Of a stretch of DNA of 64,000 nucleotides, positions 1 through 8,721 are shown piece after piece. The stretch spans positions 1-64,000 of the forward strand of contig CAJUAM010000001.1 of NCBI GenBank assembly GCA_910584615.1, given 5' to 3'. A program made the translations under genes and the position numbers. The notes beneath the pieces were generated by a model. It searched no databases. It worked only from the letters and a program-made list of their open reading frames with translations, and was not told the DNA's origin. Origin of the DNA: an uncultured Dorea sp. (GTDB lineage: Bacteria; Bacillota; Clostridia; Lachnospirales; Lachnospiraceae). How positions within the stretch are numbered: the first letter of the stretch is position 1; each line of letters starts with the position of its first letter.

Positions 1-51
1 AGCGCTACGTTCGGGACGTAGAGGCCGCAGGTTCAAATCCTGTCACTCCGA
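1..51 (+). tRNA. tRNA-Pro (CGG), 3' part; 5' end lies outside the window
   Basis: The anticodon stem CTACG/CGTAG closes a seven-base loop TTCGGGA, giving anticodon CGG at 12-14. A five-base variable loop follows, then a T-arm with stem GCAGG/CCTGT around TTCAAAT, then the acceptor 3' strand CACTCCG and discriminator A. No CCA is encoded. The acceptor 5' strand and most of the D-arm are cut off by the window edge, so identity rests on the anticodon. Confidence 0.93.
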
Positions 52-62
52 TTAGTTGATGG

Positions 63-107
63 AAATACCGGAATCCTTATAAAATAAGGATTCCGGTATT
101 TTCTTTT
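63..107 (+). terminator. Rho-independent terminator after tRNA-Pro
   Basis: A perfect 17-bp stem (63-79 with 85-101) with a five-base loop is followed by a T-rich tract broken by one C. It ends the tRNA transcript. Confidence 0.9.
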
Positions 108-317
108 GGGTATCAATAGACATTCACATTACTATCCAGAGGAATATCCGGAATATTTCCGCGTGGTTGATTTACGAAACGGTAAAAAATATATGAGGGC
201 TACAGGGCGATACACCTTTATTACCAAAGAGATAATTTGGCATATCCTCCTTTTGGCTATTAATCGAATATTCTCCAAAGTACACTGAATTCAAGTGGCT
301 CCCAAGCTTTAGAATAA

Positions 318-1985
318 TCACTTATTTGAGAGTACGAAAGCTTCGTATGGTTTTAGAATGATATCTGCTTTATCATATGTATTTTCCGCATTGGAGATAA
401 GGCAGGCTTTTCCAACAAATTCATCCGGTATGGCAAAATCTGTTTCTCGTCCGGAGAAATTACATACAACGAGCAGTTTTTCATTGTCCAGTGTCCGTGT
501 ATAGACATAGAGTTCTTCGCTGTCTGATAGAAGCAGTTCATATCTTCCATATACGATAACCGGATTTTGTTTTCTCAGTGCTATTAATTTTTTATAATAA
601 TGGAAGACAGAGTCAGGATCTGCGGTTTCTGATTTTGCGTTGATTTCTGTATAATTGGGGTTTATGCTAATCCATGGTGATCCACATGTAAAGCCAGCCT
701 GTGGGGTATCGTCCCACTGCATTGGGGTTCTGGCATTATCCCGGCTCCTGAAAAGCAGGCAGGGCCAGAAAGCTTCTTGGGATACCTGACCGCTTTCGCA
801 CCATTCCTTATATGCGTTGATACTTTCAATATCCCGGAAATCCGACATACTTTGAAATGGGAAATTAGTCATGCCAAGTTCTTCGCCTTGATAGATGTAA
901 GGGGTTCCCTGCATCATATGCAGGCAGGTCGCCAGCATCTTTGCGGAAATTTCCCGGTATCCGGAGGTGTCATCTCCGAACCGGGAGACAGCTCTTGGCT
1001 GGTCATGGTTATCCCAGAACAGGCTGTTCCATGCCTTACCATAGAGTTCTGTCTGCCAGTGCGACATGATCTTTTTCAAATCCGTAAGCGGAAGCTTTTC
1101 GTCCGTCCATTTGCCATATTTTCCATGTGTATCCACGAGTTCGAAGTGAAATACCATATTAAGCTCATGAGTGTCTTCGCCAGCATACTGCTTTGCAAGC
1201 TCGGTCGTTACACCTGGTGTCTCACCAACTGACATAATATCATATTTTGATAATACTTTTTCATTCATTTCCTGGAGATATTTGTGAATGTTCGGTCCAT
1301 GTATGCAGTAGGGGCTGCAATCGCCGTAAAAGTCTGTCATCTCACCATCAGGCATTTCTTTTGTTTTTGAAATCATACTGATCACATCCATTCGGAATCC
1401 GTCAATACCTTTCTCGCACCACCATGTCATCATATCAAAAATATTGTTCCTGACTTCTATATTATCCCAGTTTAGATCCGGCTGTTTTTTGGAGAATAGA
1501 TGGAGATAATACATGTTTGTCGTTTTATCATATTCCCATGCGGAACCACCGAAACAGGAACCCCAGTTATTCGGGGGAGTGCTGTTGTCTTTGCCTTCAC
1601 GCCAGATATAGTAATCCCTGCAGGCATTGTCCTTAGAACTGCGGCTTTCCATGAACCACTTATGTTCATCGGAAGTATGGTTTACAACCAGATCCATCAC
1701 GATACGCAGCCCTCTTTTGTGAGCTTCATTGAGGAGTTCGTCGAAATCCTCCATAGTTCCAAATTCATCCATGATCGCCCGATAATCACTGATATCATAT
1801 CCATTGTCATCATTAGGCGATTTGTAGATTGGAGAGAGCCAGATCACATCAATCCCCAGATATTTAAGGTAATCCAGACGGCTGGTGATCCCTTTCAGAT
1901 CGCCAATACCGTCGCCGTTGCTGTCCATAAAGCTGCGCGGATAGATCTGATAGATAACCGCTTCTTTCCACCATGTTCGTTTCAT
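318..1985 (-). CDS. GH13 alpha-glucosidase, oligo-1,6-glucosidase type
   Basis: This is a 555-residue retaining alpha-glucosidase of the GH13 subfamily 31 type, without a signal peptide, so cytoplasmic. It would release glucose from the non-reducing end of imported short isomalto- or malto-oligosaccharides. The nucleophile Asp200 lies in GFRMDVIS, the acid/base Glu255 in SVGETPG and the third carboxylate Asp328 in DNHDQPR. Val201 directly after the nucleophile is the residue linked in characterised relatives to alpha-1,6 preference. An AAAGGA site precedes the ATG. It lies 55 bp downstream of a second GH13 gene on the same strand and is probably cotranscribed with it under the AraC regulator. 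Family certain, linkage specificity inferred. Confidence 0.92.
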   Translation of the reverse strand: MKRTWWKEAVIYQIYPRSFMDSNGDGIGDLKGITSRLDYLKYLGIDVIWLSPIYKSPNDDNGYDISDYRAIMDEFGTMEDFDELLNEAHKRGLRIVMDLVVNHTSDEHKWFMESRSSKDNACRDYYIWREGKDNSTPPNNWGSCFGGSAWEYDKTTNMYYLHLFSKKQPDLNWDNIEVRNNIFDMMTWWCEKGIDGFRMDVISMISKTKEMPDGEMTDFYGDCSPYCIHGPNIHKYLQEMNEKVLSKYDIMSVGETPGVTTELAKQYAGEDTHELNMVFHFELVDTHGKYGKWTDEKLPLTDLKKIMSHWQTELYGKAWNSLFWDNHDQPRAVSRFGDDTSGYREISAKMLATCLHMMQGTPYIYQGEELGMTNFPFQSMSDFRDIESINAYKEWCESGQVSQEAFWPCLLFRSRDNARTPMQWDDTPQAGFTCGSPWISINPNYTEINAKSETADPDSVFHYYKKLIALRKQNPVIVYGRYELLLSDSEELYVYTRTLDNEKLLVVCNFSGRETDFAIPDEFVGKACLISNAENTYDKADIILKPYEAFVLSNK

Positions 1986-2040
1986 AATATATCGTCCTTT
2001 CTATTGTTGTAATATTGATCGTGCTGTATGGTTTTATATA

Positions 2041-3717
2041 TCACATCTCTAACACTAATACCTGATAACCATATAGAGAAAGAGTGTTATCTTTCTTTTG
2101 AATGTCAGGGTAATTATTGATCAGGATGTGGCTTGGAGGGGAAGGAAGTGTGACAGACTGTGCTTCCTTCTGATAATTTCCGATGACAAGAAGAGTTTTG
2201 TCTCCTTTGCGGTAGTATGCCATCAGATTGTGCTGTTCTTCCCAGACAGGCACAAGAACGCCGTATACGATAGTTTCTTTATATTCAGGATCTTTTCTGA
2301 GGGCAATGAGCTTTTTATAAAAGCTTCTTACGGAATCCGGGTCGTTTAGCTGCGCGGCAGCGTTGATCTTTGTATAGTTGGGATTTACTTTAAGCCATGG
2401 TGTTCCCGATGTGAATCCGGCATTCTCTTTATCAGACCACTGCATCGGTGTTCTGGCGTTATCCCGGCTGTATTTCGATACGGCCTTCAGCGCTTCTTCG
2501 GGAGACAGGCCTGCATCTAATGCTACCTGATATTCATCCAGTGTACTGATATCATCAACCTCATCAATAGATGAAAATACAGTGTTTTCCATGCCAAGTT
2601 CCTGGCCCTGATAGATAAAGGGGAGTCCCCGGAGCATAAAATTAAGTGCAGCAAGAAGCTTCTTGCTCTTTGGACTGCATTCGCCCTCTGGAATATAGTG
2701 GCTGACACCGCGCGGTTCATCATGGTTCTCAATGATATTGGAAAGAAAACCGATCTCTCCCGTCTTCGTCTGAGATTCAAAACAGCATCTCTTATAGTCA
2801 TCCGGCGTGATAGGCTTTGCATCATACCAGCCCTTTTCACTGGCGCCAAACACAGTTTCGTTAAAATCAAACATGGTGGAAAAGTATCCGTTTTCTCCGA
2901 TAAAATCAGGGAGTTCACTTGGTTTTTCATTAAATACCTCTCCAACTGAAAAAGCGTCATATTTTTTAAATGTGCGGTCTCGCATTTCAGCTAAAAATTC
3001 TCCGATTCCGTCCGCTTCCTTCAGCATTGCATGAATGCTGCACAGTCCATCCTCCCTGTCAGGTTCATAACTGCGCATGGGAAACGCTTTTTTAATATTG
3101 ATGATCGCATCGATGCGAAAGCCGCTTAAACCTTTATCCAGCCACCAGTTTATATTTTTATAGACTTCCTCCCGCAGCTTCGGATTTTCCCAATTCAGAT
3201 CCGGCTGTTTTTTATGGAATACATGGAGGTACTGCTTGTCAGTACCCGGAAGGTCATCCCAGACAGGACCGCCGAAGTAGGACCGCCAGTTAGTCGGAAG
3301 TTCACCGTTTTTTTTGTCTCTCAGATAGAAAAAGCCGCCGTATTTTCCGTCAGGATCTTTGCAGGCCTTTTTAAACCATTCGTGTTCGTCGGAGCAGTGA
3401 TTCACTACCAAGTCCATCAATATGTACATGTTCCGTTTTTTAGCTTCCTTAAGCAATGTATCCATATCTTCCATAGTGCCAAAACGTGGATCGATATTGT
3501 AATAATCAGAAATATCATAGCCTTCGTCAGCCAAAGGTGAACAGTAGCAGGGAGAGAGCCAGATAATATCTATGCCCAGATCTTTAAGGTAGTCAAGCTT
3601 TTCGATAATACCTGGAAGATCGCCGATTCCGTCACCGTTAGAATCATAAAAGCTTTTGGGGTAGATCTGGTAAGCAACTTTGTCGTGCCACCATTTTTTT
3701 GTTATTCTATTTGCCAT
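2041..3717 (-). CDS. GH13 alpha-glucosidase, second paralogue
   Basis: This 558-residue cytoplasmic GH13 subfamily 31-like glucosidase keeps all three catalytic acids: Asp203 in GFRIDAII, Glu260 in SVGEVFNE and Asp333 in ENHDEPRG. Residue 204 after the nucleophile is Ala, where the neighbouring paralogue has Val, so the two enzymes probably divide linkage or chain-length specificity (inference). The start has a strong GGAGG. Upstream lie a TATAAT box with a poor -35 and an 8-bp inverted repeat in the presumed 5' leader. It is the first glucosidase gene after the AraC regulator on the same strand. Alternatives include trehalose-6-phosphate hydrolase or glucan 1,6-alpha-glucosidase. Confidence 0.9.
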   Translation of the reverse strand: MANRITKKWWHDKVAYQIYPKSFYDSNGDGIGDLPGIIEKLDYLKDLGIDIIWLSPCYCSPLADEGYDISDYYNIDPRFGTMEDMDTLLKEAKKRNMYILMDLVVNHCSDEHEWFKKACKDPDGKYGGFFYLRDKKNGELPTNWRSYFGGPVWDDLPGTDKQYLHVFHKKQPDLNWENPKLREEVYKNINWWLDKGLSGFRIDAIINIKKAFPMRSYEPDREDGLCSIHAMLKEADGIGEFLAEMRDRTFKKYDAFSVGEVFNEKPSELPDFIGENGYFSTMFDFNETVFGASEKGWYDAKPITPDDYKRCCFESQTKTGEIGFLSNIIENHDEPRGVSHYIPEGECSPKSKKLLAALNFMLRGLPFIYQGQELGMENTVFSSIDEVDDISTLDEYQVALDAGLSPEEALKAVSKYSRDNARTPMQWSDKENAGFTSGTPWLKVNPNYTKINAAAQLNDPDSVRSFYKKLIALRKDPEYKETIVYGVLVPVWEEQHNLMAYYRKGDKTLLVIGNYQKEAQSVTLPSPPSHILINNYPDIQKKDNTLSLYGYQVLVLEM

Positions 3718-3740
3718 AATTTGTACCTCCGGTTTCTGTA

Positions 3741-3775
3741 AACTCTGTGCCGATTTGTAGATACAGTACAGAGTT
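3741..3775 (-). repeat. Inverted repeat in the leader of the GH13 gene
   Basis: Perfect 8-bp arms AACTCTGT and ACAGAGTT are separated by 19 bases. They lie between the likely transcription start and the ribosome-binding site of the GH13 gene. It could be an operator or a leader hairpin; nothing in the sequence decides. Confidence 0.4.
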
Positions 3776-3796
3776 CGAATTGATTATCTTGCATTC

Positions 3797-3825
3797 ATTA
3801 TAGTAGATGCGTGACGGGATGTCTT
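3797..3825 (-). promoter_or_regulatory. Probable promoter of the glucosidase operon
   Basis: Read on the minus strand, a perfect TATAAT (3797-3802) lies 17 bp from AAGACA (3820-3825). The -35 matches TTGACA at only four of six positions, as expected for a promoter needing an activator such as the adjacent AraC protein. Confidence 0.5.
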
Positions 3826-3844
3826 ATATTTATCTGATTAAAAA

Positions 3845-4792
3845 TTACGAAATATTGACATTTGCTGTATCTTGTTGGATCTGCCTGCGGTATTTTAGCG
3901 GCGTGGTGTCCGTGTATCTTTTAAATGACCGGAGAAAATTTCCGAGATTATTATATCCGCATTCCAGACAGACCTCGGTTATAGGAAGATCCGTTTCTTT
4001 CAGCAGACGAAGAGACTGTTTAAGCCTGTATTCACTGATATATTCCATAGGAGAACGTCCGATGGATTTTTTGAAAAAGCGGCAGAAATACTGGGGATTC
4101 ATGTTAATTTGTTTTGAAAGATCCCGGATATATATTTTTTCTTTATAATTTTCTTTTATATATGTAAGTACTGTCTTAATCTCTTCAACATGTTTGTTAT
4201 GATTGTTCCCTATAGGCATAAAAAGCTGGCTGCCGGACAGAACGGCAAAGATACGCAGCAGTGAGGACTTGATAAACAGCTGGTTCGTCAGATCATCTGT
4301 GACAGCACCGTGCTCTAAAGGGATCTTTCCATTCAGAGGATGTCCGAATGAACGCATTGTTTCAAAAAATGCATCGCGGACAGGGATAAATTCTTTTTGT
4401 CCGGGGAGAAGACAGCGGGGGAATAAGAGCGTTCCATTTTGCACAGGCTGGATCAACTGCGCCTGGATAGCATCGTAGGAACCGGAATTTAAAATGTCTA
4501 AAGAAAAGACGACAGCGTCTTCTCCGGATCTTTCTGTATTTTCTGTGAAAATACTGTGGAGTTCCCCGGGATTGATGAAATAAAGAGCCTCTGAACGGAC
4601 AAAAAACTGTTCCATATTGATCTCCAGGCGGAAGTCTCCTCCGAAAAAATATAAAATCTCTACTTCATCATGCCAGTGATGTTTGACAAGTGTTCCCTTT
4701 CCGAAAGAACGAGTCTGATAAATGGCACAGGGGAAAGATTTTGTGCCGTGAAAGCGGATTTCTTTTAAGGTGGATGAATATGGCTTAAGCAT
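3845..4792 (-). CDS. AraC-family regulator, probable sugar-responsive activator
   Basis: A 315-residue DNA-binding regulator. The N-terminal half carries a cupin-like sensing domain (HHWHDEVEILYFFGG). The C-terminal hundred residues form the double helix-turn-helix typical of AraC proteins, with ITEVCLECGYNNLGNFLRSF in the second helix pair. I place the start at 4792 because AGAGGAG sits directly before that ATG; a longer frame upstream to 4876 has no ribosome site and an unlikely N-terminus. It is encoded just upstream of the two GH13 genes on the same strand, so it most likely controls alpha-glucoside use (inference from position). Confidence 0.88.
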   Translation of the reverse strand: MLKPYSSTLKEIRFHGTKSFPCAIYQTRSFGKGTLVKHHWHDEVEILYFFGGDFRLEINMEQFFVRSEALYFINPGELHSIFTENTERSGEDAVVFSLDILNSGSYDAIQAQLIQPVQNGTLLFPRCLLPGQKEFIPVRDAFFETMRSFGHPLNGKIPLEHGAVTDDLTNQLFIKSSLLRIFAVLSGSQLFMPIGNNHNKHVEEIKTVLTYIKENYKEKIYIRDLSKQINMNPQYFCRFFKKSIGRSPMEYISEYRLKQSLRLLKETDLPITEVCLECGYNNLGNFLRSFKRYTDTTPLKYRRQIQQDTANVNIS

Positions 4793-5035
4793 AGATAACT
4801 CCTCTGGTAAAAATGATGATAAAATGACCCAGTATGGCTGCCTCTTTATTATATATCCAAAGAACAGGGTTTTCAACTTTCTGATATTCTGCCGATTGTT
4901 TTGGGAATTGGCTGTGAGTATTTTTGATAAAGAGAATTTACTGCTTTTTCGAAAAGTATAATTATGTTAATATATATATCAGAAAATTTTGTTGTGTGTC
5001 TACATAACTTGTATTATAAAAATCAGGAGGATAAT

Positions 5036-5539
5036 ATGGGAGAGCAGCTGACGGAAAGTGATGTAAGGAAGATAAAGGAAGAGATTGAGTATCGTAAGCT
5101 TGTAGTGCGCAAGAAAGAACTTGAAGCTGTGAAAGAGGCACGGGCTCAAGGGGATCTGAGCGAGAACTTTGAGTATAAGGCTGCAAAGCAGGATAAAAAC
5201 CGTAATGAAAGCCGAATTCGCTATCTTGAAAAAATGCTTAAAAATGCCCGGATTGTGTCTGAGGAATCAAAGGATGATGAAGTTGGTATCAACAATACCG
5301 TAACAGTGTACTTTGAAGATGATGACGAGACCGAAAGTTACCGTCTTGTGACCAGTGTAAGGGGTAATTCCATGCAGGGACTTATAAGTATTGAGTCGCC
5401 TGTGGGAAAGGCCATACGGGGAAAAAGGACCGGAGACAGGGTGTTTGTAAAGACAAATGGCGATGATGGATATTATGTAGTGATCAAAGAGATTGATAAG
5501 ACGACTGATGATTCTCAGGATACACTGCGAAGATACTAA
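5036..5539 (+). CDS. greA: Transcription elongation factor GreA
   Basis: A 167-residue Gre factor that rescues backtracked RNA polymerase by stimulating transcript cleavage. The N-terminal coiled coil carries the acidic tip motif QGDLSENFEY, and the C-terminal FKBP-like domain contains SPVGKAIRGKRTGD. The start is the ATG six bases after CAGGAGG; extending the frame 24 codons upstream adds only AT-rich sequence. It is followed 33 bp later by an exonuclease gene on the same strand. Confidence 0.95.
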   Translation: MGEQLTESDVRKIKEEIEYRKLVVRKKELEAVKEARAQGDLSENFEYKAAKQDKNRNESRIRYLEKMLKNARIVSEESKDDEVGINNTVTVYFEDDDETESYRLVTSVRGNSMQGLISIESPVGKAIRGKRTGDRVFVKTNGDDGYYVVIKEIDKTTDDSQDTLRRY

Positions 5540-5572
5540 CAAAACAGGATAAAATTTTAAGGAGATAATCGA

Positions 5573-6250
5573 ATGCTTGGAGATACACACGGGAAAAAGC
5601 TAAATAAGTACGTGAAAGATTACGTAGTTTTCGACCTGGAAACAACGGGGATCAACTGCATGACAGACAAAGTTATAGAGATATCTGCAGTTAAGGTAAA
5701 AGAGAAAAAGGTTGTAGATGAATTTTCTACGCTTGTGAATCCTGGGATGAAGATTCCCTTCCGCGCGTCTCAGGTTAATCACATCTACGATGATATGGTA
5801 AAGGGAGCGCCTGTATTTGAAGAGGCTTTGGAGGATTTTGATGCATTTATCGGCGATATGGTTTTGGTAGGTCACAACATCCATACATTTGATATGAAAT
5901 TTATCTGGCGGGATACATATGCTTACTGGGGAAAGGCACTTGCCAATGACTACATAGATACATTGGCGCTTTCAAGACAATGCCTGCCCCAGCTATCCAA
6001 TCATAAACTGACGGATCTGGCGGATCATTACTGTATTCTTACAGACGGAGCACACCGTGCCCTGGCTGACTGCCGGATGAATCAGAAAGTGTTTGAAAAG
6101 CTGGGAGAAGCACTAAAATCACCGACCGTTAGAAAAAGCATGAAAATATGTCCAAGATGCGGTCAGATCATGAAGAAACGCAGCGGGAAATTCGGGGAAT
6201 TCTGGGGATGCGGGGGTTATCCGAACTGCAGATATACGGAAAATATATGA
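5573..6250 (+). CDS. DEDDh 3'-5' exonuclease with C-terminal topoisomerase-type zinc finger
   Basis: A 225-residue protein. Residues about 15-185 form a DnaQ/epsilon-like exonuclease: VVFDLETTG supplies the first Asp and Glu, VGHNIHTFDMKF the second Asp, and HRALADCRM the His and last Asp. The last 35 residues form a C4 zinc finger (CPRCG, then CGGYPNC) of the kind found at the C-terminus of topoisomerase I. The zinc finger probably anchors the nuclease to single-stranded DNA (inference). GGAGATAA precedes the ATG. It lies downstream of greA and upstream of the TPP riboswitch promoter, with no obvious pathway link to either. Role probably DNA repair or turnover. Confidence 0.88.
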   Translation: MLGDTHGKKLNKYVKDYVVFDLETTGINCMTDKVIEISAVKVKEKKVVDEFSTLVNPGMKIPFRASQVNHIYDDMVKGAPVFEEALEDFDAFIGDMVLVGHNIHTFDMKFIWRDTYAYWGKALANDYIDTLALSRQCLPQLSNHKLTDLADHYCILTDGAHRALADCRMNQKVFEKLGEALKSPTVRKSMKICPRCGQIMKKRSGKFGEFWGCGGYPNCRYTENI

Positions 6251-6290
6251 TCCGGAATTTTTATGCTTTGTAATTTTTTGCCCAAAATAT

Positions 6291-6318
6291 TTGCAAAGAA
6301 TGAAAATTGTGGTATACT
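6291..6318 (+). promoter_or_regulatory. Promoter of the thiamin operon
   Basis: TTGCAA and TATACT are separated by 16 bp, and the predicted transcription start falls just before the TPP riboswitch. Confidence 0.65.
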
Positions 6319-6333
6319 GGGTAAAAAGATAAA

Positions 6334-6424
6334 AGGGGAGCTTGCGTATCAAGCAGGCTGAGAGTAGGCTGAATCGCCTAGACCCGCAGACCTGATTTGG
6401 ATAATGCCAACGTAGGGACATAGG
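6334..6424 (+). promoter_or_regulatory. TPP (THI-box) riboswitch
   Basis: The conserved TPP aptamer elements occur in order: GGGGAGC, GGCTGAGA, a variable P3 hairpin (TAGGC/GCCTA), GACCC, then ACCTGATTTGGATAATGCC and CGTAGGGA. In this family, bound thiamin pyrophosphate lowers expression of the downstream thiamin genes. A terminator hairpin follows at once, so control is probably by transcription termination. Confidence 0.96.
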
Positions 6425-6444
6425 ATTAGTGTAAGCATAATCAG

Positions 6445-6478
6445 CGAATGTACCTTGACGGGTATGTTCGTTTTTTAG
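6445..6478 (+). terminator. Riboswitch-controlled terminator
   Basis: A 10-bp stem (6445-6454 with 6461-6470, two G-U pairs) with a six-base loop is followed by TTTTTT. It lies between the TPP aptamer and thiM, the expected expression platform for ligand-induced termination. Confidence 0.87.
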
Positions 6479-6563
6479 TTTGCCGTTTGTCACAGAGAAA
6501 ACGATAATGGCAGTTCAATGAGGATAAGGGAGATGAGATCCCAAGGAGAAGGAGGTATGTTTT

Positions 6564-7385
6564 ATGTTTGGAACTTGTATTGAAAATGTCAGAAGACTTG
6601 TGCCTCTTGTGCACAATATCACAAATTATGTGACAGTGAATGATGTGGCAAATGTACTTCTGGCGTGCGGAGGCAGTCCGATCATGTCGGATGAGCTAGA
6701 GGAGGTTGAAGATATCACTGCAATCTGCGCCGGGCTGAACATCAATATCGGTACGCTGAATGCAAGGACGATTGATGGAATGTTTGCGGCAGGAAAGAAA
6801 GCGAATGAACTTTGTCATCCTGTGGTTTTTGATCCTGTAGGTGCAGGCGCCAGTGCGCTCCGTACTGATACGGCGCTTCATTTGACAGAGGAAATTAAAT
6901 TTACCGTTATCCGCGGAAATATTTCTGAGATTAAGACGCTGGCTTTTGGAAATGGTACGACGAAGGGGGTAGATGCAGATGTGGCAGATGAAGTCACAGA
7001 GGAGAATCTAACGGAGTCAGTTACATTTGTAAAGAGATTTGCGCAGAAGATAGGGTGTATCATTGCGATTACCGGGGCAATAGATCTTGTCAGCGATGGA
7101 AAGAAATGCTATGTGATCCGCAACGGACGTCCTGAGATGGGGAAAATTACAGGAACAGGCTGCCAGCTTTCAGGGATGATCGCTGCATTTACAGCGGCAA
7201 ATCCGAAGGATCACTTTGAGGCAGCGGCGGCAGCGGTATGTACTATGGGGCTTGCAGGTGAGATTGGCTTCAGACACATGATCAAAGGGGAGGGAAATGC
7301 GGCATACCGCGGCAGGATCATCGATGCGATCTATAATATGAATGGGGATATTCTGGATAAAGGAGCAAATTATGAGGTGCGATAG
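6564..7385 (+). CDS. thiM: Hydroxyethylthiazole kinase ThiM
   Basis: A 273-residue ribokinase-like enzyme that phosphorylates salvaged 4-methyl-5-(2-hydroxyethyl)thiazole with ATP. The N-terminal signature HNITNYVTVNDVANVLLACG and the C-terminal anion-hole motif GTGCQLSG are intact. The start follows GGAGG. It is the first gene behind the TPP riboswitch and overlaps thiE by 14 bases, so the two are translationally coupled. No thiC, thiG or thiH is present here, so the operon looks dedicated to salvage. Confidence 0.97.
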   Translation: MFGTCIENVRRLVPLVHNITNYVTVNDVANVLLACGGSPIMSDELEEVEDITAICAGLNINIGTLNARTIDGMFAAGKKANELCHPVVFDPVGAGASALRTDTALHLTEEIKFTVIRGNISEIKTLAFGNGTTKGVDADVADEVTEENLTESVTFVKRFAQKIGCIIAITGAIDLVSDGKKCYVIRNGRPEMGKITGTGCQLSGMIAAFTAANPKDHFEAAAAAVCTMGLAGEIGFRHMIKGEGNAAYRGRIIDAIYNMNGDILDKGANYEVR

Positions 7386-8013
7386 AAAAGATTTGTTGTT
7401 ATATGCGGTGACTGACAGAAGATGGCTTTTAGAAGAAAGTCTGTGCAGTCAGGTGGAAAGGGCATTAAAGGGCGGTGTTACTTTCGTTCAGCTGCGGGAA
7501 AAGGAGCTTGATAAAGAGAGTTTTCTAAAAGAGGCAGAGGAGATTAGAAAGATCTGTAAAAAGTATCAGGTGCCTTTTGTTGTGAATGACAATGTTGATA
7601 TTGCGTTAGCAGCAGATGCAGACGGAGTCCATGTGGGACAGAGTGATATGGAGACGAAAGATGTGCGGTCAAAGCTTGGTCCGGATAAGATTATCGGTGT
7701 GTCAGTCCAGACAGTTGAGCAGGCGCTTCTTGCGCAGAAACACGGTGCAGACTATCTGGGGGCAGGTGCGGTGTTTCCTACAAGTTCTAAAGCAGATGCC
7801 AGTGAGGTAAGCTTAGAGACGCTGAAAGCGATCTGTGAAGCTGTAGATATACCTGTGATCGCCATCGGCGGTATCAGCACAGACAATGTACGAGATCTTA
7901 ATGGAAATGGATTGTGCGGAGTGGCAGTCATCAGTGCTGTTTTCGCGGAGAAAGACATTGAAGAGGCGTCCAGAAAGTTGAAAAAACTGGTTGAAGAGAT
8001 GGTTGAGGCATGA
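7372..8013 (+). CDS. thiE: Thiamin-phosphate synthase ThiE
   Basis: A 213-residue TIM-barrel enzyme that joins HMP pyrophosphate and thiazole phosphate to thiamin monophosphate. VNDNVDIALAADADGVHVGQ and the phosphate-binding end of the barrel (AIGGI) are present. The start is the ATG preceded by AAAGGAG inside the thiM 3' end; an in-frame ATG ten codons upstream has no ribosome site. It is the second gene of the salvage operon. Confidence 0.96.
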   Translation: MRCDRKDLLLYAVTDRRWLLEESLCSQVERALKGGVTFVQLREKELDKESFLKEAEEIRKICKKYQVPFVVNDNVDIALAADADGVHVGQSDMETKDVRSKLGPDKIIGVSVQTVEQALLAQKHGADYLGAGAVFPTSSKADASEVSLETLKAICEAVDIPVIAIGGISTDNVRDLNGNGLCGVAVISAVFAEKDIEEASRKLKKLVEEMVEA

Positions 8014-8052
8014 AATAATAGTGATTGAACATGCAGCAAAGGAGGCACAAAT

Positions 8053-8721
8053 GTGATAAAGGGAGCTATATTTGACGTGGACGGGACGCTTCTTGATTCC
8101 ATGGAAATCTGGGAGGATGCAGGGATACGTTACCTAAGAAGAATCGGAGTGATGCCTGAGGAGGGTCTGAGCGGGGTTTTGTATTCTATGACAATGTCTG
8201 AGGGTGCAGAGTATGTGAAGGAACACTATCATCTTCCCTTTTCAATAGATGAGATTATTCAGGGAGTTCTTGATACGGTGAGAGATTTTTACTTTTATGA
8301 GGTTTTACCTAAATCTGGGGCAAAAGAACTGCTTTCATGGATAAAAGACAAAAATATAACGATAGCTGCTGCTACGGCAAGCGACAGGGAACATGTGGAG
8401 GCGGCATTCGGAAGACTTGGAATTGCCGGGTATTTTGGACAGATATTTACATGCCGGGAGGTTGGCTCAGGGAAAAGACATCCTCTGATCTATGAAAAGG
8501 CGGCTGCGTATCTGGGCTGGAAACCGGAAGAGATTCTTGTGTTTGAGGATGCGTTTTATGCTCTTATGACAGCGAAAAAAGCGGGATTTCGTACAGTGGG
8601 AGTTTATGACAGATTCAGTGAGGGAGAGCAGGAAGAGATCAAAAAACAGGCGGATGTATATCTGGCAGATCTTATAAAAGGGCCGGAGATACTGGCCGAA
8701 AAAGAGGAGATAAGACTATGA
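8053..8721 (+). CDS. HAD-superfamily phosphatase in the thiamin operon
   Basis: A 222-residue HAD hydrolase with a helical C1 cap, of the beta-phosphoglucomutase/phosphatase type. Motif I FDVDGTLLDS, motif II Thr/Ser in AAATASDR, motif III Lys in GKRHPLIYEK and motif IV VFEDAFYAL are complete. It starts at GTG seven bases after GGAGG; the overlapping ATG two bases earlier is followed directly by a TGA. It ends with an ATGA overlap with thiD. From its operon position it may act on thiamin monophosphate or HMP phosphate (inference); a general sugar-phosphate phosphatase is the alternative. Confidence 0.85.
   Translation: MIKGAIFDVDGTLLDSMEIWEDAGIRYLRRIGVMPEEGLSGVLYSMTMSEGAEYVKEHYHLPFSIDEIIQGVLDTVRDFYFYEVLPKSGAKELLSWIKDKNITIAAATASDREHVEAAFGRLGIAGYFGQIFTCREVGSGKRHPLIYEKAAAYLGWKPEEILVFEDAFYALMTAKKAGFRTVGVYDRFSEGEQEEIKKQADVYLADLIKGPEILAEKEEIRL

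Noticed and set aside
106..288. 60-codon plus-strand open frame after the tRNA terminator
   Set aside because: It begins at a TTG inside the terminator T-tract with no ribosome site, and the product matches nothing I recognise. At most a gene remnant.
1500..2012. Long antisense open frame over the first GH13 gene
   Set aside because: It lies wholly within a gene with intact catalytic residues, has no ribosome site, and its product is low-complexity hydrophobic; a coding shadow.
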